Shown one piece after another: positions 8,085 to 15,975 of a stretch of 57,301 bases of DNA. The stretch's first letter is position 1, and every line of letters begins with the position of its first letter. The notes below the pieces were generated by a model that worked only from the letters and a program-made list of their open reading frames with translations, ran no database searches and was not told where the DNA came from. This DNA comes from Lachnospiraceae bacterium (GTDB lineage: Bacteria > Bacillota > Clostridia > Lachnospirales > Lachnospiraceae). Made by a program: the position numbers and the translations under genes. The DNA is taken from positions 1-57,301 of the forward strand of contig SVEA01000116.1 of assembly GCA_015057615.1 (NCBI GenBank). The letters run 5' to 3'.

Positions 8085-10481
8085 ATGGTAAGTTGTGTGA
8101 GACAGAGTCCGCATGAACTCGCAGAATATATAGATTCGATTGAAAACAACGAACTGGAATATACGGATAAAACAAAAGCATTTGAAGAAACCGAAATTTG
8201 CAAAGATGCAGAAATGGATGAAGATTTAGAAACTAGAATAGATGTGAAAGCTGATAATGCTAATGCTATAGGAACTCATAATGAAGATACAAAAGCTCAT
8301 AAGGATATAGAAGATTATAATGATACGGAAACACTCAAAGTTATATTAGATCATGATAATATGGAAACGCTCAAAGTTATAGTAGATTATGATAATGCAG
8401 AAATATGTAAAGATATAGAAGATCAGGATGATATGGAAACGCCCAAAGATATAGAAGATCAGGATGATACGGAAACGCCCAAAGATATAGAAGATCAGGA
8501 TGATACGGAAACGCCCAAAGATATAGAAGATCAGGATGATATGGAAACGCCCAAAGATATAGAAGATCAGGATGATACGGAAATGCTCAAAGTTATAGAA
8601 GATCAGGATGATACGGAAATGCTCAAAGTTATAGTAGATTATGATGATGCCAGGACAGATGAAGATACCAAAGCTTACGAAGAAACAGAAGTTTTTAAAG
8701 ATACCAAGGCGGATGAAGATATGAAAACTTGTAAAGATCCCGAAGTTTCCGAAGAAACAGAAGCTTTTGATGACTCAGAAACTTTTGAAAACAAAGAAAA
8801 TTTTGATGTTGAAGTAGATTATAAAGAAGAGAATTATAGAGAAGAGAATTATAAAGAAGATTATAAAGAAGAGAATTACAAAGATGCGGGAGCTTTTAAA
8901 GAATCAGTAGGATGGGAAAAAAGAGAAGAATATGAAATGCTAGACCCGACCGATCCGGAAACTATCCCCAAATTTGTAGATTCATTGCCGATTCCTAAAA
9001 TAGCAAGACCAACTAGACCATATGATTCATCGAATAAAGAATTATTCTATAAAATAACGATGCGGGAAGCAAAACATAAATTTCATAGGTACTTTCCACC
9101 AACAACCATTTTCGGATATAATGGGACCTATCCTGGGCCTACGATAGAAGTTCCAAAGGATGTTACCGTTAAAGTAAAATGGGAAAATAAATTACCTAAG
9201 AAACACCTTCTCCCGGTAGACCATACGCTGCATGGAACAATGGATACACCGGATGTTAGGACCGTTGTACATCTTCATGGTGCTAATGTAGCAGCGGATA
9301 GTGACGGTCATCCGGAAGCATGGTTTTCAAGAGACAATGAATATATTGGTTCGAAATATACGAGAGAAGTTTATGAATATTCGAATCATCAAGCAGGAGC
9401 AACCCTATGGTATCATGATCATGCGCTGGGAATTACAAGGTTGAATGTTTATTCTGGATTGGCAGGATTCTACCTGATACGAGATTATTTAGAAGATAGG
9501 CTGAATTTACCGAAAGGTGACTATGAAATACCAATTATGATACAGGATAAAACCTTTCATAAGGACGGTTCCTTATTCTACCCAGATAATACAACGCCTC
9601 CTATTGATAATCCTGTTCCATCTACACCATCCGCATTCTTTGGAAACACCATAGTGGTTAATGGAAAGCTTTGGCCATACCTGGAGGTGGAACCCCGCAA
9701 ATACAGATTCCGTATTTTAAATGCATCCAATCTGCGTTCGTATACCATTGCATTAAGTAACGGGGAGGTATTCCACCAGATCGGTACGGATCAAGGATTA
9801 TTACACCACGTTAAGGATATTAAATCCTTTCTTTTAGAACCTGCGGAAAGAATTGATCTTATCGTTGATTTCTCGAAATACAAAGGACAGGAGATTATTT
9901 TACAAAATACGGCACAGACACCACCAAGCCCCGGAATGGAGCTTATCATGAAATTTATTGTAGGTAAAGAATTAAAGTATCTGGATACCAGTACCATTCC
10001 GAAGGAGTTAATGCCATTCCACCAGATCGACCCGGCTTTGGCGGTAAAAGAGAGGACGATGATTTTAGATGAAACAAAAGATCATTATGGAAGAACGTTA
10101 CATTTGCTTAACAACAGAATGTGGAGTGATCCAGTAACCGAAAAGGTGAAACTGGACACCATAGAAATATGGCATCTGGTTAATAACTTTGACTTTCCGC
10201 ACCCAATTCATATTCATCTGGTTCAATTTGAAATATTAGGAAGAAAAGTATTTACAGAAGATGATTTCGATGAGGAAGGAAATTACAAATTTATTCCGGA
10301 AAATCTAACACCGCCTTCGGATTTTGAAACGGGACCGAAGGATGTCGTAAGAGCGGAGCCCGGGCAGGTAACATCCATTGTTATGCATTTCAAAGAGCAT
10401 ACTGGAGATTATGTATGGCATTGCCATATATTGGAGCATGAAGATAACGATATGATGAGGCCTCTTGTGATTAAAAAATGA
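8085..10481 (+). CDS. CotA-like multicopper oxidase with acidic repeat domain
   Basis: A 798-aa protein in two parts. Residues 1 to about 310 are highly acidic and low in complexity and include nine 12-residue repeats (residues 74-181). About 320-798 is a three-cupredoxin multicopper oxidase close to the spore-coat laccase CotA. Copper ligands are complete: H396/H398 (HLHG), H444/H446 (WYHDH), H706/H709/H711 (HPIHIH), H779-C780-H781 (HCHILEH), with type 1 ligands H706, C780, H785 and M790 at CotA spacing. No signal peptide is seen, as expected of a coat protein assembled from the mother cell. ATG follows AGGGGAGG. Use of oxygen is known for CotA; in this anaerobic setting the substrate is open. 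Confidence 0.9.
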   Translation: MVSCVRQSPHELAEYIDSIENNELEYTDKTKAFEETEICKDAEMDEDLETRIDVKADNANAIGTHNEDTKAHKDIEDYNDTETLKVILDHDNMETLKVIVDYDNAEICKDIEDQDDMETPKDIEDQDDTETPKDIEDQDDTETPKDIEDQDDMETPKDIEDQDDTEMLKVIEDQDDTEMLKVIVDYDDARTDEDTKAYEETEVFKDTKADEDMKTCKDPEVSEETEAFDDSETFENKENFDVEVDYKEENYREENYKEDYKEENYKDAGAFKESVGWEKREEYEMLDPTDPETIPKFVDSLPIPKIARPTRPYDSSNKELFYKITMREAKHKFHRYFPPTTIFGYNGTYPGPTIEVPKDVTVKVKWENKLPKKHLLPVDHTLHGTMDTPDVRTVVHLHGANVAADSDGHPEAWFSRDNEYIGSKYTREVYEYSNHQAGATLWYHDHALGITRLNVYSGLAGFYLIRDYLEDRLNLPKGDYEIPIMIQDKTFHKDGSLFYPDNTTPPIDNPVPSTPSAFFGNTIVVNGKLWPYLEVEPRKYRFRILNASNLRSYTIALSNGEVFHQIGTDQGLLHHVKDIKSFLLEPAERIDLIVDFSKYKGQEIILQNTAQTPPSPGMELIMKFIVGKELKYLDTSTIPKELMPFHQIDPALAVKERTMILDETKDHYGRTLHLLNNRMWSDPVTEKVKLDTIEIWHLVNNFDFPHPIHIHLVQFEILGRKVFTEDDFDEEGNYKFIPENLTPPSDFETGPKDVVRAEPGQVTSIVMHFKEHTGDYVWHCHILEHEDNDMMRPLVIKK
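8304..8627 (+). repeat. nine tandem 36-bp coding repeats
   Basis: Units of 36 bp encode variants of DIEDQDDTETPK. The three 5' units are diverged. Units at 8412, 8448, 8484 and 8520 are nearly identical, which suggests recent slippage or unequal exchange. The next unit starts to drift again, and a partial tenth copy follows at 8628. The repeat stays in frame with the oxidase. Confidence 0.9.
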
Positions 10482-10780
10482 TAAATAGAGCTTTTTCAAT
10501 AGCAAGGATGAAGAAAAATAAATAGAGAATTCTGTAATTAGCAGAATGAAGAAAAATAAATAGAGAAAATTTTGCAATCGTAAAGAAGTAGAAAAATAGC
10601 AAATAGAGAGATTCTCTGATCGAATGGATATAGAAAAATAAATAGGGAAAATCTCTAGAAAATTTTCAAGAGCAAGGAATATATCAGATAGAATGGAATT
10701 ATGTAACAATTTTCGGCATAATAAAATCAAAAAGAAGAGATGGAGGTCGTTTGACTTTCTATCTCTTTCTTTCTGATTCT
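10482..10780. repeat. purine-rich degenerate repeats and terminator-like hairpin
   Basis: The 3' flank of the oxidase gene is a run of imperfect units around GAAAAATAAATAGAGA (near 10511, 10549, 10591 and 10632), with almost no pyrimidine runs on the plus strand. At about 10728-10771 AAGAAGAGAT pairs loosely with ATCTCTTTCTT, a weak terminator. No ORF on the plus strand is credible here. Confidence 0.6.
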
Positions 10781-10868
10781 ATATTAGCATAAATTTTACA
10801 TTTTTTCAAGACTTTTAATTTTTTTGTGGCAGACATATAATGAGTTACTACTTTAGAGGAGTGATGCT

Positions 10869-11411
10869 ATGGAAGATAATATGTTTGAGCTATTACAATT
10901 AAAAAAACAAGAGAAGGAGATTGCAGCATTAGTTTCTTGTAATAAAGAAACGGAACAATTTGGTCTTGTTCTATCAAATGAAGAAGCAAAAGATCTGGTA
11001 ATAAGCAGAAATGAAAGCTTGAAAAAATATCAGCGGATTGAATTCGGGGAAAGTATACTGGACAAATTGATTTATTACTTTTGTGACTCCCAGTATATTA
11101 CACAGGACATTTATGCAGAAACATTAATGGAGCTTCAGGATATTTTTTATCTGTATAAAAATGAATCCGGTGATTTATTAACCGATGATGAATTGCTGAC
11201 ATTTATGAAGGAGCAGTTTGAAAGTGTCTGCACAGGTGATACGGACTATCTTGCCGATACCTGTTTGGAACGATTTGCACAAGCTATTCGGGCGGGATAT
11301 ACAGGATATATGGAATCCGGCGGTCATAATGAATATGAGAAGTTTGATGAGGAGCAACGATGGGATAAAGATTTGTATTTGCAGGTGCTTGCAGAATTGT
11401 GCTGGAGATAA
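10869..11411 (+). CDS. uncharacterised protein, DUF6323-like
   Basis: A 180-aa cytoplasmic, acidic, helical protein. I associate its pattern (FGLVLSNEEAKDLVISRNE, the helix ending in YFCDSQYI, and a YAETLMELQDIFYLYKNE stretch) with the DUF6323 family of Clostridia, which has no known function. The next gene resembles DUF6179, its usual partner. No membrane segment, signal or catalytic motif is evident. The start has AGAGGA 8 bp upstream. The family name is from memory and needs a profile search. Confidence 0.6.
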   Translation: MEDNMFELLQLKKQEKEIAALVSCNKETEQFGLVLSNEEAKDLVISRNESLKKYQRIEFGESILDKLIYYFCDSQYITQDIYAETLMELQDIFYLYKNESGDLLTDDELLTFMKEQFESVCTGDTDYLADTCLERFAQAIRAGYTGYMESGGHNEYEKFDEEQRWDKDLYLQVLAELCWR

Positions 11412-11482
11412 GAGTGAATCGTTTTGCAAAAAACCTGAGAACCTAAAGTATTGCTTAAATGCAAGCCAAACGTCTTGCTTAG

Positions 11483-12478
11483 ATGCAAACTGCCCAAAGA
11501 ATAGCAGAAGCAGCTATTCTTTGGGAGTTAGTGCACCAGGCATTGGCGTTAGAAACGAGGGAGAATATGGAATATAGTGCAGAAGAGCTTTTACCAATCG
11601 TTGAAAAGCTTACCAGAGAATACACATCGAATGAGAGCAGTTCGGTCACCTATGAAACTGCAAGAATGTTAATGCGTGCCGTACTGTACTGTATGGATGC
11701 ATATACGGATGAAAATCCATGCGAAAATGTGGAGGGGAGTGAGAACGGATATGAGTTATTCTCGGCGAATGAGAAACCGAATGCAGAGATGATTTACCGG
11801 CGTGGGTATGACCGGGTAGTTGCTAAAGTATATCAGGCAAAAGAATTTTACAATGGTATCATCGAACAATTTCAGGATTTTCATTGCAGAAATTGCCGTG
11901 ACACTATAATTAAGGGAATTCCTCAGTTCTTCTTAAGGTATGATCCGAGATTTAAACCCTATGATCATATTCTTACCCTCGATTACCCTACGGTAAAGCC
12001 TCTGGATGCCCTCTGTGGTATCGATGCGATTTCCTTATATTTACGTAATATTAAAACAGAGTGGAGCTTTTTAAATGCGTTTGATCCAAAGCGTGTTGAG
12101 GCTTTACTGGAACGAATAATCCCGGATTATAAAAATCTATTCCTAGATAATATCAGCAATGCCGTGTTGCTAACCAGTATCGGGTGTATTTTAGCTGGGA
12201 AACCGGTAGGGATGCTGAAGCTTCAAAGAAATGACATGGAGCTTATAAAAGGCTTCTTCGGGGATGCTTCGGAGGAAAAGGCGGAGCAAAAAATACGTAT
12301 GTTAATTTCAAAGCTATTTCGCAGCGGCTTTCCCGAAAATACAGAATTAGAAGAATATTTCCTATCTACGAGTAAGGAATATGCGTTTCGGATCGTGAAT
12401 GGTATAAAATATAATTCACTGGCAGGAGTATTTGATTTGACCGATAGCATGATAGGAGTGACAAAAGCCGATTTATAA
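11483..12478 (+). CDS. uncharacterised protein, DUF6179-like, possibly N-terminally shortened
   Basis: A 331-aa protein resembling DUF6179: NESSSVTYETARMLMRAVLYC, the YRRGYDRVVAKVYQAKEFY helix and the LRNIKTEWSFLNAF region. It follows the DUF6323-like gene by 71 bp. The start is uncertain. ATG 11483 comes right after an in-frame TAG and has no ribosome site, while ATG 11567 has GAGGGAG just ahead and would give 303 aa. Family members as I recall them have a longer N-terminus, so a truncated or shifted start is possible. The last codons (KADL) lie inside a dispersed repeat shared with 37.2 kb. Confidence 0.55.
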   Translation: MQTAQRIAEAAILWELVHQALALETRENMEYSAEELLPIVEKLTREYTSNESSSVTYETARMLMRAVLYCMDAYTDENPCENVEGSENGYELFSANEKPNAEMIYRRGYDRVVAKVYQAKEFYNGIIEQFQDFHCRNCRDTIIKGIPQFFLRYDPRFKPYDHILTLDYPTVKPLDALCGIDAISLYLRNIKTEWSFLNAFDPKRVEALLERIIPDYKNLFLDNISNAVLLTSIGCILAGKPVGMLKLQRNDMELIKGFFGDASEEKAEQKIRMLISKLFRSGFPENTELEEYFLSTSKEYAFRIVNGIKYNSLAGVFDLTDSMIGVTKADL

Positions 12479-12600
12479 ACTCGACTTCATCAATTGCATA
12501 ATATATGTGTTGACAAGTAATATGAGACAAATTTCATTCGCAACGCATATTAAGAAGGCTTTTGTCGGGCTAATCCTCGGATGAGTAAGGAGTGCTGAAT
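12455..12600. repeat. dispersed repeat, copy 1 (inverted partner at 36.9-37.2 kb)
   Basis: From the last codons of the upstream gene to about 12550, the sequence matches the reverse complement of 37120-37212 with scattered mismatches. It covers GCCGATTTATAAACTCG, a CATCAATT block, GTTGACAAGTAATATGA and CATTCGCAACGCAT. Then 12550-12578 (TTAAGAAGGCTTTTG, CGGGCTAATC) matches the reverse complement of about 36945-36972. In the second copy the two blocks are separated by roughly 150 bp. Confidence 0.75.
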
Positions 12601-12880
12601 GAGGCTTTAATAGCTTAAAACTGTACAAGTAGAATGAAAGAAACCAGGTACAGGCAAGGTGGTAGAAAGAATAGCAAGATTTTTGTGTTGTTTTGGAAAG
12701 GAAAATGTCGAATGATGTCAATATAAATTCGAACAAATTTTCGTTATTTTTCATTTAACTGTAGAAAATATGAAAATTATGTGGTATCATATGGGGTGCA
12801 CTGTTAATTCTGTAACATAGTATTTCTTTTGTTATTGTTTCAATTGTTAACTATAACAATCTTACGGACCTTAGGGGGGA
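12601..12880. other. intergenic leader of the ABC-DUF1854 operon
   Basis: No gene is seen. The sequence becomes AT-rich toward the operon and ends with the ribosome site AGGGGGGAT at about 12873-12882. I cannot name a promoter with confidence. Confidence 0.4.
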
Positions 12881-12886
12881 TGATTT

Positions 12887-15232
12887 TTGGGCAAAAAGAA
12901 CGAAATACCTTCCGGATTGTATCGCTTCCTGGCGGGCTATCATGTGAAAAAGGATGACATTATAGCACATGCGGAGACGGACATGAATCTGGAGGGAGAA
13001 TTTGCAAGAGGGTATGTGATACTGACCGAAAAGAAGTTGATTGTTGTGACTTCGGAACCGGATCGAACCGAGGTGTATCAATTTAAGGGAGCTGGAAATC
13101 TTCAGGATCTTCACCGACAGAAGGAGAAAGCATGGGCGGCACAGTTCTATTCGGTCGATGAGCTGGAGCGGTTGGAGGTGCTTCGAACCGTCTGCGGCGG
13201 CGTATTGTATTCGACATCGAAGAGAGATGCTCCCGGCAGTGTTCCCGACGTACAGCTGACGGCAATGACGAATATGAAGATGGGAGATATCCTTCGAATC
13301 GTAAAGCTCTTTGACATCTTAAAGGAGAAGAAAGCTCTGACCGAGGAGGATCTTAAGGCGGAGGATCAGGAGGAATACTGTCCGAAATGCGGGACTATGT
13401 ATCCGGATAAGAATCGTAAGATCTGTCCGAAGTGTATGGACCGGCGGTCGATATTTGTCCGTTCCCTATCCTACTTTGCACCTTATAAATTCAAAATTGC
13501 ACTGATGATGGTATGCTATATTGTAACGGCAGGGCTTAATCTAGTGTGGCCTTATCTGAGCGGTACCATTTTATATGACAGAATACTGGCAAAAGATGAG
13601 CATTTCCTTCAAATCCTTGGCATACCGGGAATGAAATTTGTCACAGCACTGGGCTTAATTGTACTGACCATGCTGCTTACGAAGATTACTCTGCAGGCGG
13701 TCGGTATCCTGCAGGGAATCATGACCGCTACCATCGTTCCTGATGTAGTAAAGGAGATGAAGACCGAGGTGTTCCGGTCTATGGGAAAGCTCTCCATCGG
13801 ATTCTATAACAAGCGCCAGACGGGAAGCCTTATGACCCGGGTATTAAGTGATGCAGAACGTGTAACAGGGTTCTTCATTGACGGACTTCCTTATCTGTTT
13901 ATCAATGTGCTTACGATTATCGCAACTGCAATTGTTATGTTTATGATGAACTGGTATCTTGCAGTCCTTGCCCTGATCTTCGTACCGATTATCTTTACCA
14001 TCAGCTTTCGGCTGATGCCGCGGCTGTGGCAGTTCTATGGAAGAAGGCACAGGGCGGAGCGTGCCATGAATTCCCGGCTGAATGACAATCTGACGGGAGC
14101 CCGTGTGGTGAAGGCATTCGGACAGCAGGAAAGCGAGATGGGGCGCTTTGATAAAAATAATAGCAGAGTCCGCAGTGCAGAGATTTCCCTGATGAACTTT
14201 GATAATAAATTTTTTGCATTATACGTGATCTTTGAGCAAATTGCAAATGTAGTAATCTGGGGGGTGGGCTCCTATTTTATCTTATCCGGAACCAATATGG
14301 AATTCGGTGTTCTCATGACCTTCGTGGGCTATGCACAGCAATTGAACGGTCCTCTGGATTTCATGTCCTGGCTGTTCCGCTGGTTTACGGAGAGTATGAA
14401 CAGCGCACAGCGTATCTTTGAAATCATCGATGCGGTGCCGGAGATTACGGAGAAACCGGAGCCCGTACATATGGAGAGCATACGGGGAGATATCCGGCTT
14501 AAGGATGTAACCTTTGGGTATGAACCGAACAAGCCGGTGCTGAAAAAGATCAATTTGCAAATTGAGGCAGGGAAGATGCTGGGTATCGTTGGACGATCCG
14601 GTGCGGGCAAATCGACACTGGTCAACCTGATTTCCAGACTCTATGATCCCCAGGAGGGAGAGATATTCTTAGATGGGGTTAATATTAAGGATATTGCCTT
14701 TCAGGCTCTTCGAAAAAATGTAGCGATGGTATCGCAGGAGACGTATATCTTTATGGGTACCGTAGCGGAAAATATCGCCTATGCCAATGCGACAGCTTCC
14801 AGAGAGGAGATTATCAATGCGGCGGTTCTTGCCAGTGCGCATGATTTCATCTGCCGGATGCCAGATGGCTATGATACCATGATCGGCTCCTCCGGAAGAA
14901 ATCTGTCCGGCGGGGAACGCCAGCGAATCTCCATTGCCAGAGCAATCCTGGCAAATCCGAAGATACTCATCTTAGATGAAGCGACTGCCTCTGTGGATAC
15001 GGAGACGGAGAAGGCGATACAGGCTTCCATTAATTTGTTGATAAAGAATCGAACCATTATATCCATTGCACACCGTCTTTCCACACTTCGAGATGCGGAC
15101 CGCCTGGTAGTTCTTGATGACGGAGAGATTACGGAGGCAGGAACCCATGCCGAGCTGGTTGAGATGAAGGGGACTTATTACAAACTGAAGGAGCTGCAGA
15201 CCAAGGCTCTGGCGCTGCGTGGACTGGAATAA
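12887..15232 (+). CDS. ABC exporter half-transporter with PH-like and zinc-ribbon N-terminus
   Basis: A 781-aa fused membrane-ATPase protein. Residues 1 to about 150 look like a PH/GRAM-type beta domain (GYVILTEKKLIVVTSEP, EVYQFK). A zinc ribbon follows (CPKCGTMYPDKNRKICPKC, about 165-185), then six membrane helices (about 200-490) and an ATPase domain with Walker A GRSGAGKST, signature LSGGERQR, Walker B ILILDEAT and H-loop AHR. The TTG start at 12887 is set by GGGGGG 7 bp upstream. It pairs with the second transporter at 15976 and a DUF1854 protein between them. Canonical motifs in both ATPases suggest two active sites in the heterodimer. The substrate is unknown. Confidence 0.88.
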   Translation: MGKKNEIPSGLYRFLAGYHVKKDDIIAHAETDMNLEGEFARGYVILTEKKLIVVTSEPDRTEVYQFKGAGNLQDLHRQKEKAWAAQFYSVDELERLEVLRTVCGGVLYSTSKRDAPGSVPDVQLTAMTNMKMGDILRIVKLFDILKEKKALTEEDLKAEDQEEYCPKCGTMYPDKNRKICPKCMDRRSIFVRSLSYFAPYKFKIALMMVCYIVTAGLNLVWPYLSGTILYDRILAKDEHFLQILGIPGMKFVTALGLIVLTMLLTKITLQAVGILQGIMTATIVPDVVKEMKTEVFRSMGKLSIGFYNKRQTGSLMTRVLSDAERVTGFFIDGLPYLFINVLTIIATAIVMFMMNWYLAVLALIFVPIIFTISFRLMPRLWQFYGRRHRAERAMNSRLNDNLTGARVVKAFGQQESEMGRFDKNNSRVRSAEISLMNFDNKFFALYVIFEQIANVVIWGVGSYFILSGTNMEFGVLMTFVGYAQQLNGPLDFMSWLFRWFTESMNSAQRIFEIIDAVPEITEKPEPVHMESIRGDIRLKDVTFGYEPNKPVLKKINLQIEAGKMLGIVGRSGAGKSTLVNLISRLYDPQEGEIFLDGVNIKDIAFQALRKNVAMVSQETYIFMGTVAENIAYANATASREEIINAAVLASAHDFICRMPDGYDTMIGSSGRNLSGGERQRISIARAILANPKILILDEATASVDTETEKAIQASINLLIKNRTIISIAHRLSTLRDADRLVVLDDGEITEAGTHAELVEMKGTYYKLKELQTKALALRGLE

Positions 15233-15289
15233 GCACCCGCACGGTTTCGCAATTACCTATTCGATACAGAATTGTTAGGAGGAGTTAAT

Positions 15290-15886
15290 ATGTCAGGTAA
15301 AGTTAAGAAAGCACCTGCCGGAGCAGGGAAGGATAATGCTGATCCAGAGGAGTTTGATTTAGAGAAGATGGAGAAGGAGACGGAGGAAATGCTGCGGCTC
15401 CGCTTTATCACAAGGGATAATGCGGTGTTTGAGCGGACGGAGGGCGGCTTTGTATCTATGAAAATGAAGGGGGAAAGCTATCCGAGAGTGCAGGTATATC
15501 GTTCCTTCCCCTTTACCGATCCGGATGCGTATATCTCCATCCGCGAGGCGGATGAGAAGGCAAGGGAAATCGGGATCATCAAGAATCTAAAGAAGGATGT
15601 CTCCAAAGAAACCAGACAGATGCTGGAGGAGCAGCTTCGCCTGCGCTATTTCACACCGAAAATCGAAAAGATTATTAATATTAAGGACGAGTATGGATTT
15701 GCTTACTTTGATGTATTCACCGACCATGGTGCCTGCCGCTTCACCATCCATATGGGAGGCGGTTCGGTAGTTAATTTATCCGATACCCGCCTCATGATTA
15801 CGGATTTGGATGGCAACCGTTTTGAGATAGCGGATGTGACGAAATTGACGGCACCGGAGCTGAAAAAGCTGGATCTGTTCTTATAA
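15290..15886 (+). CDS. DUF1854 protein
   Basis: A 198-aa soluble protein. The RSFPFTDPDAYISIREAD and EIGIIKNL segments, the TRQMLEEQLRLRYFTPKI helix and the C-terminal DLDGNRFEIADVTKL strand match the DUF1854 pattern. That family is best known beside ABC transporters, including cyanophycin-associated loci in Proteobacteria; no cyanophycin gene is in this window. ATG 15290 follows AGGAGG exactly. It sits between two ABC half-transporters with short gaps of 57 and 89 bp, so it is probably a dedicated accessory subunit or regulator of the exporter. Confidence 0.75.
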   Translation: MSGKVKKAPAGAGKDNADPEEFDLEKMEKETEEMLRLRFITRDNAVFERTEGGFVSMKMKGESYPRVQVYRSFPFTDPDAYISIREADEKAREIGIIKNLKKDVSKETRQMLEEQLRLRYFTPKIEKIINIKDEYGFAYFDVFTDHGACRFTIHMGGGSVVNLSDTRLMITDLDGNRFEIADVTKLTAPELKKLDLFL

Positions 15887-15975
15887 GATTACATATGATA
15901 ACAGCTGTTCTGAGAAATCTTCACATAATAGGTCTGCGGGTTCGCTGCAGGCTATGAAAGGTTAGTGAATATAAT

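Noticed and set aside
8304-8627. Regular direct repeats as a CRISPR array
   Set aside because: Units are adjacent without unique spacers and code a continuous acidic repeat protein.
10305-10730. 141-codon frame on the minus strand
   Set aside because: It runs into the multicopper oxidase gene and the purine-rich tract; hydrophobic low-complexity sequence without a start signal.
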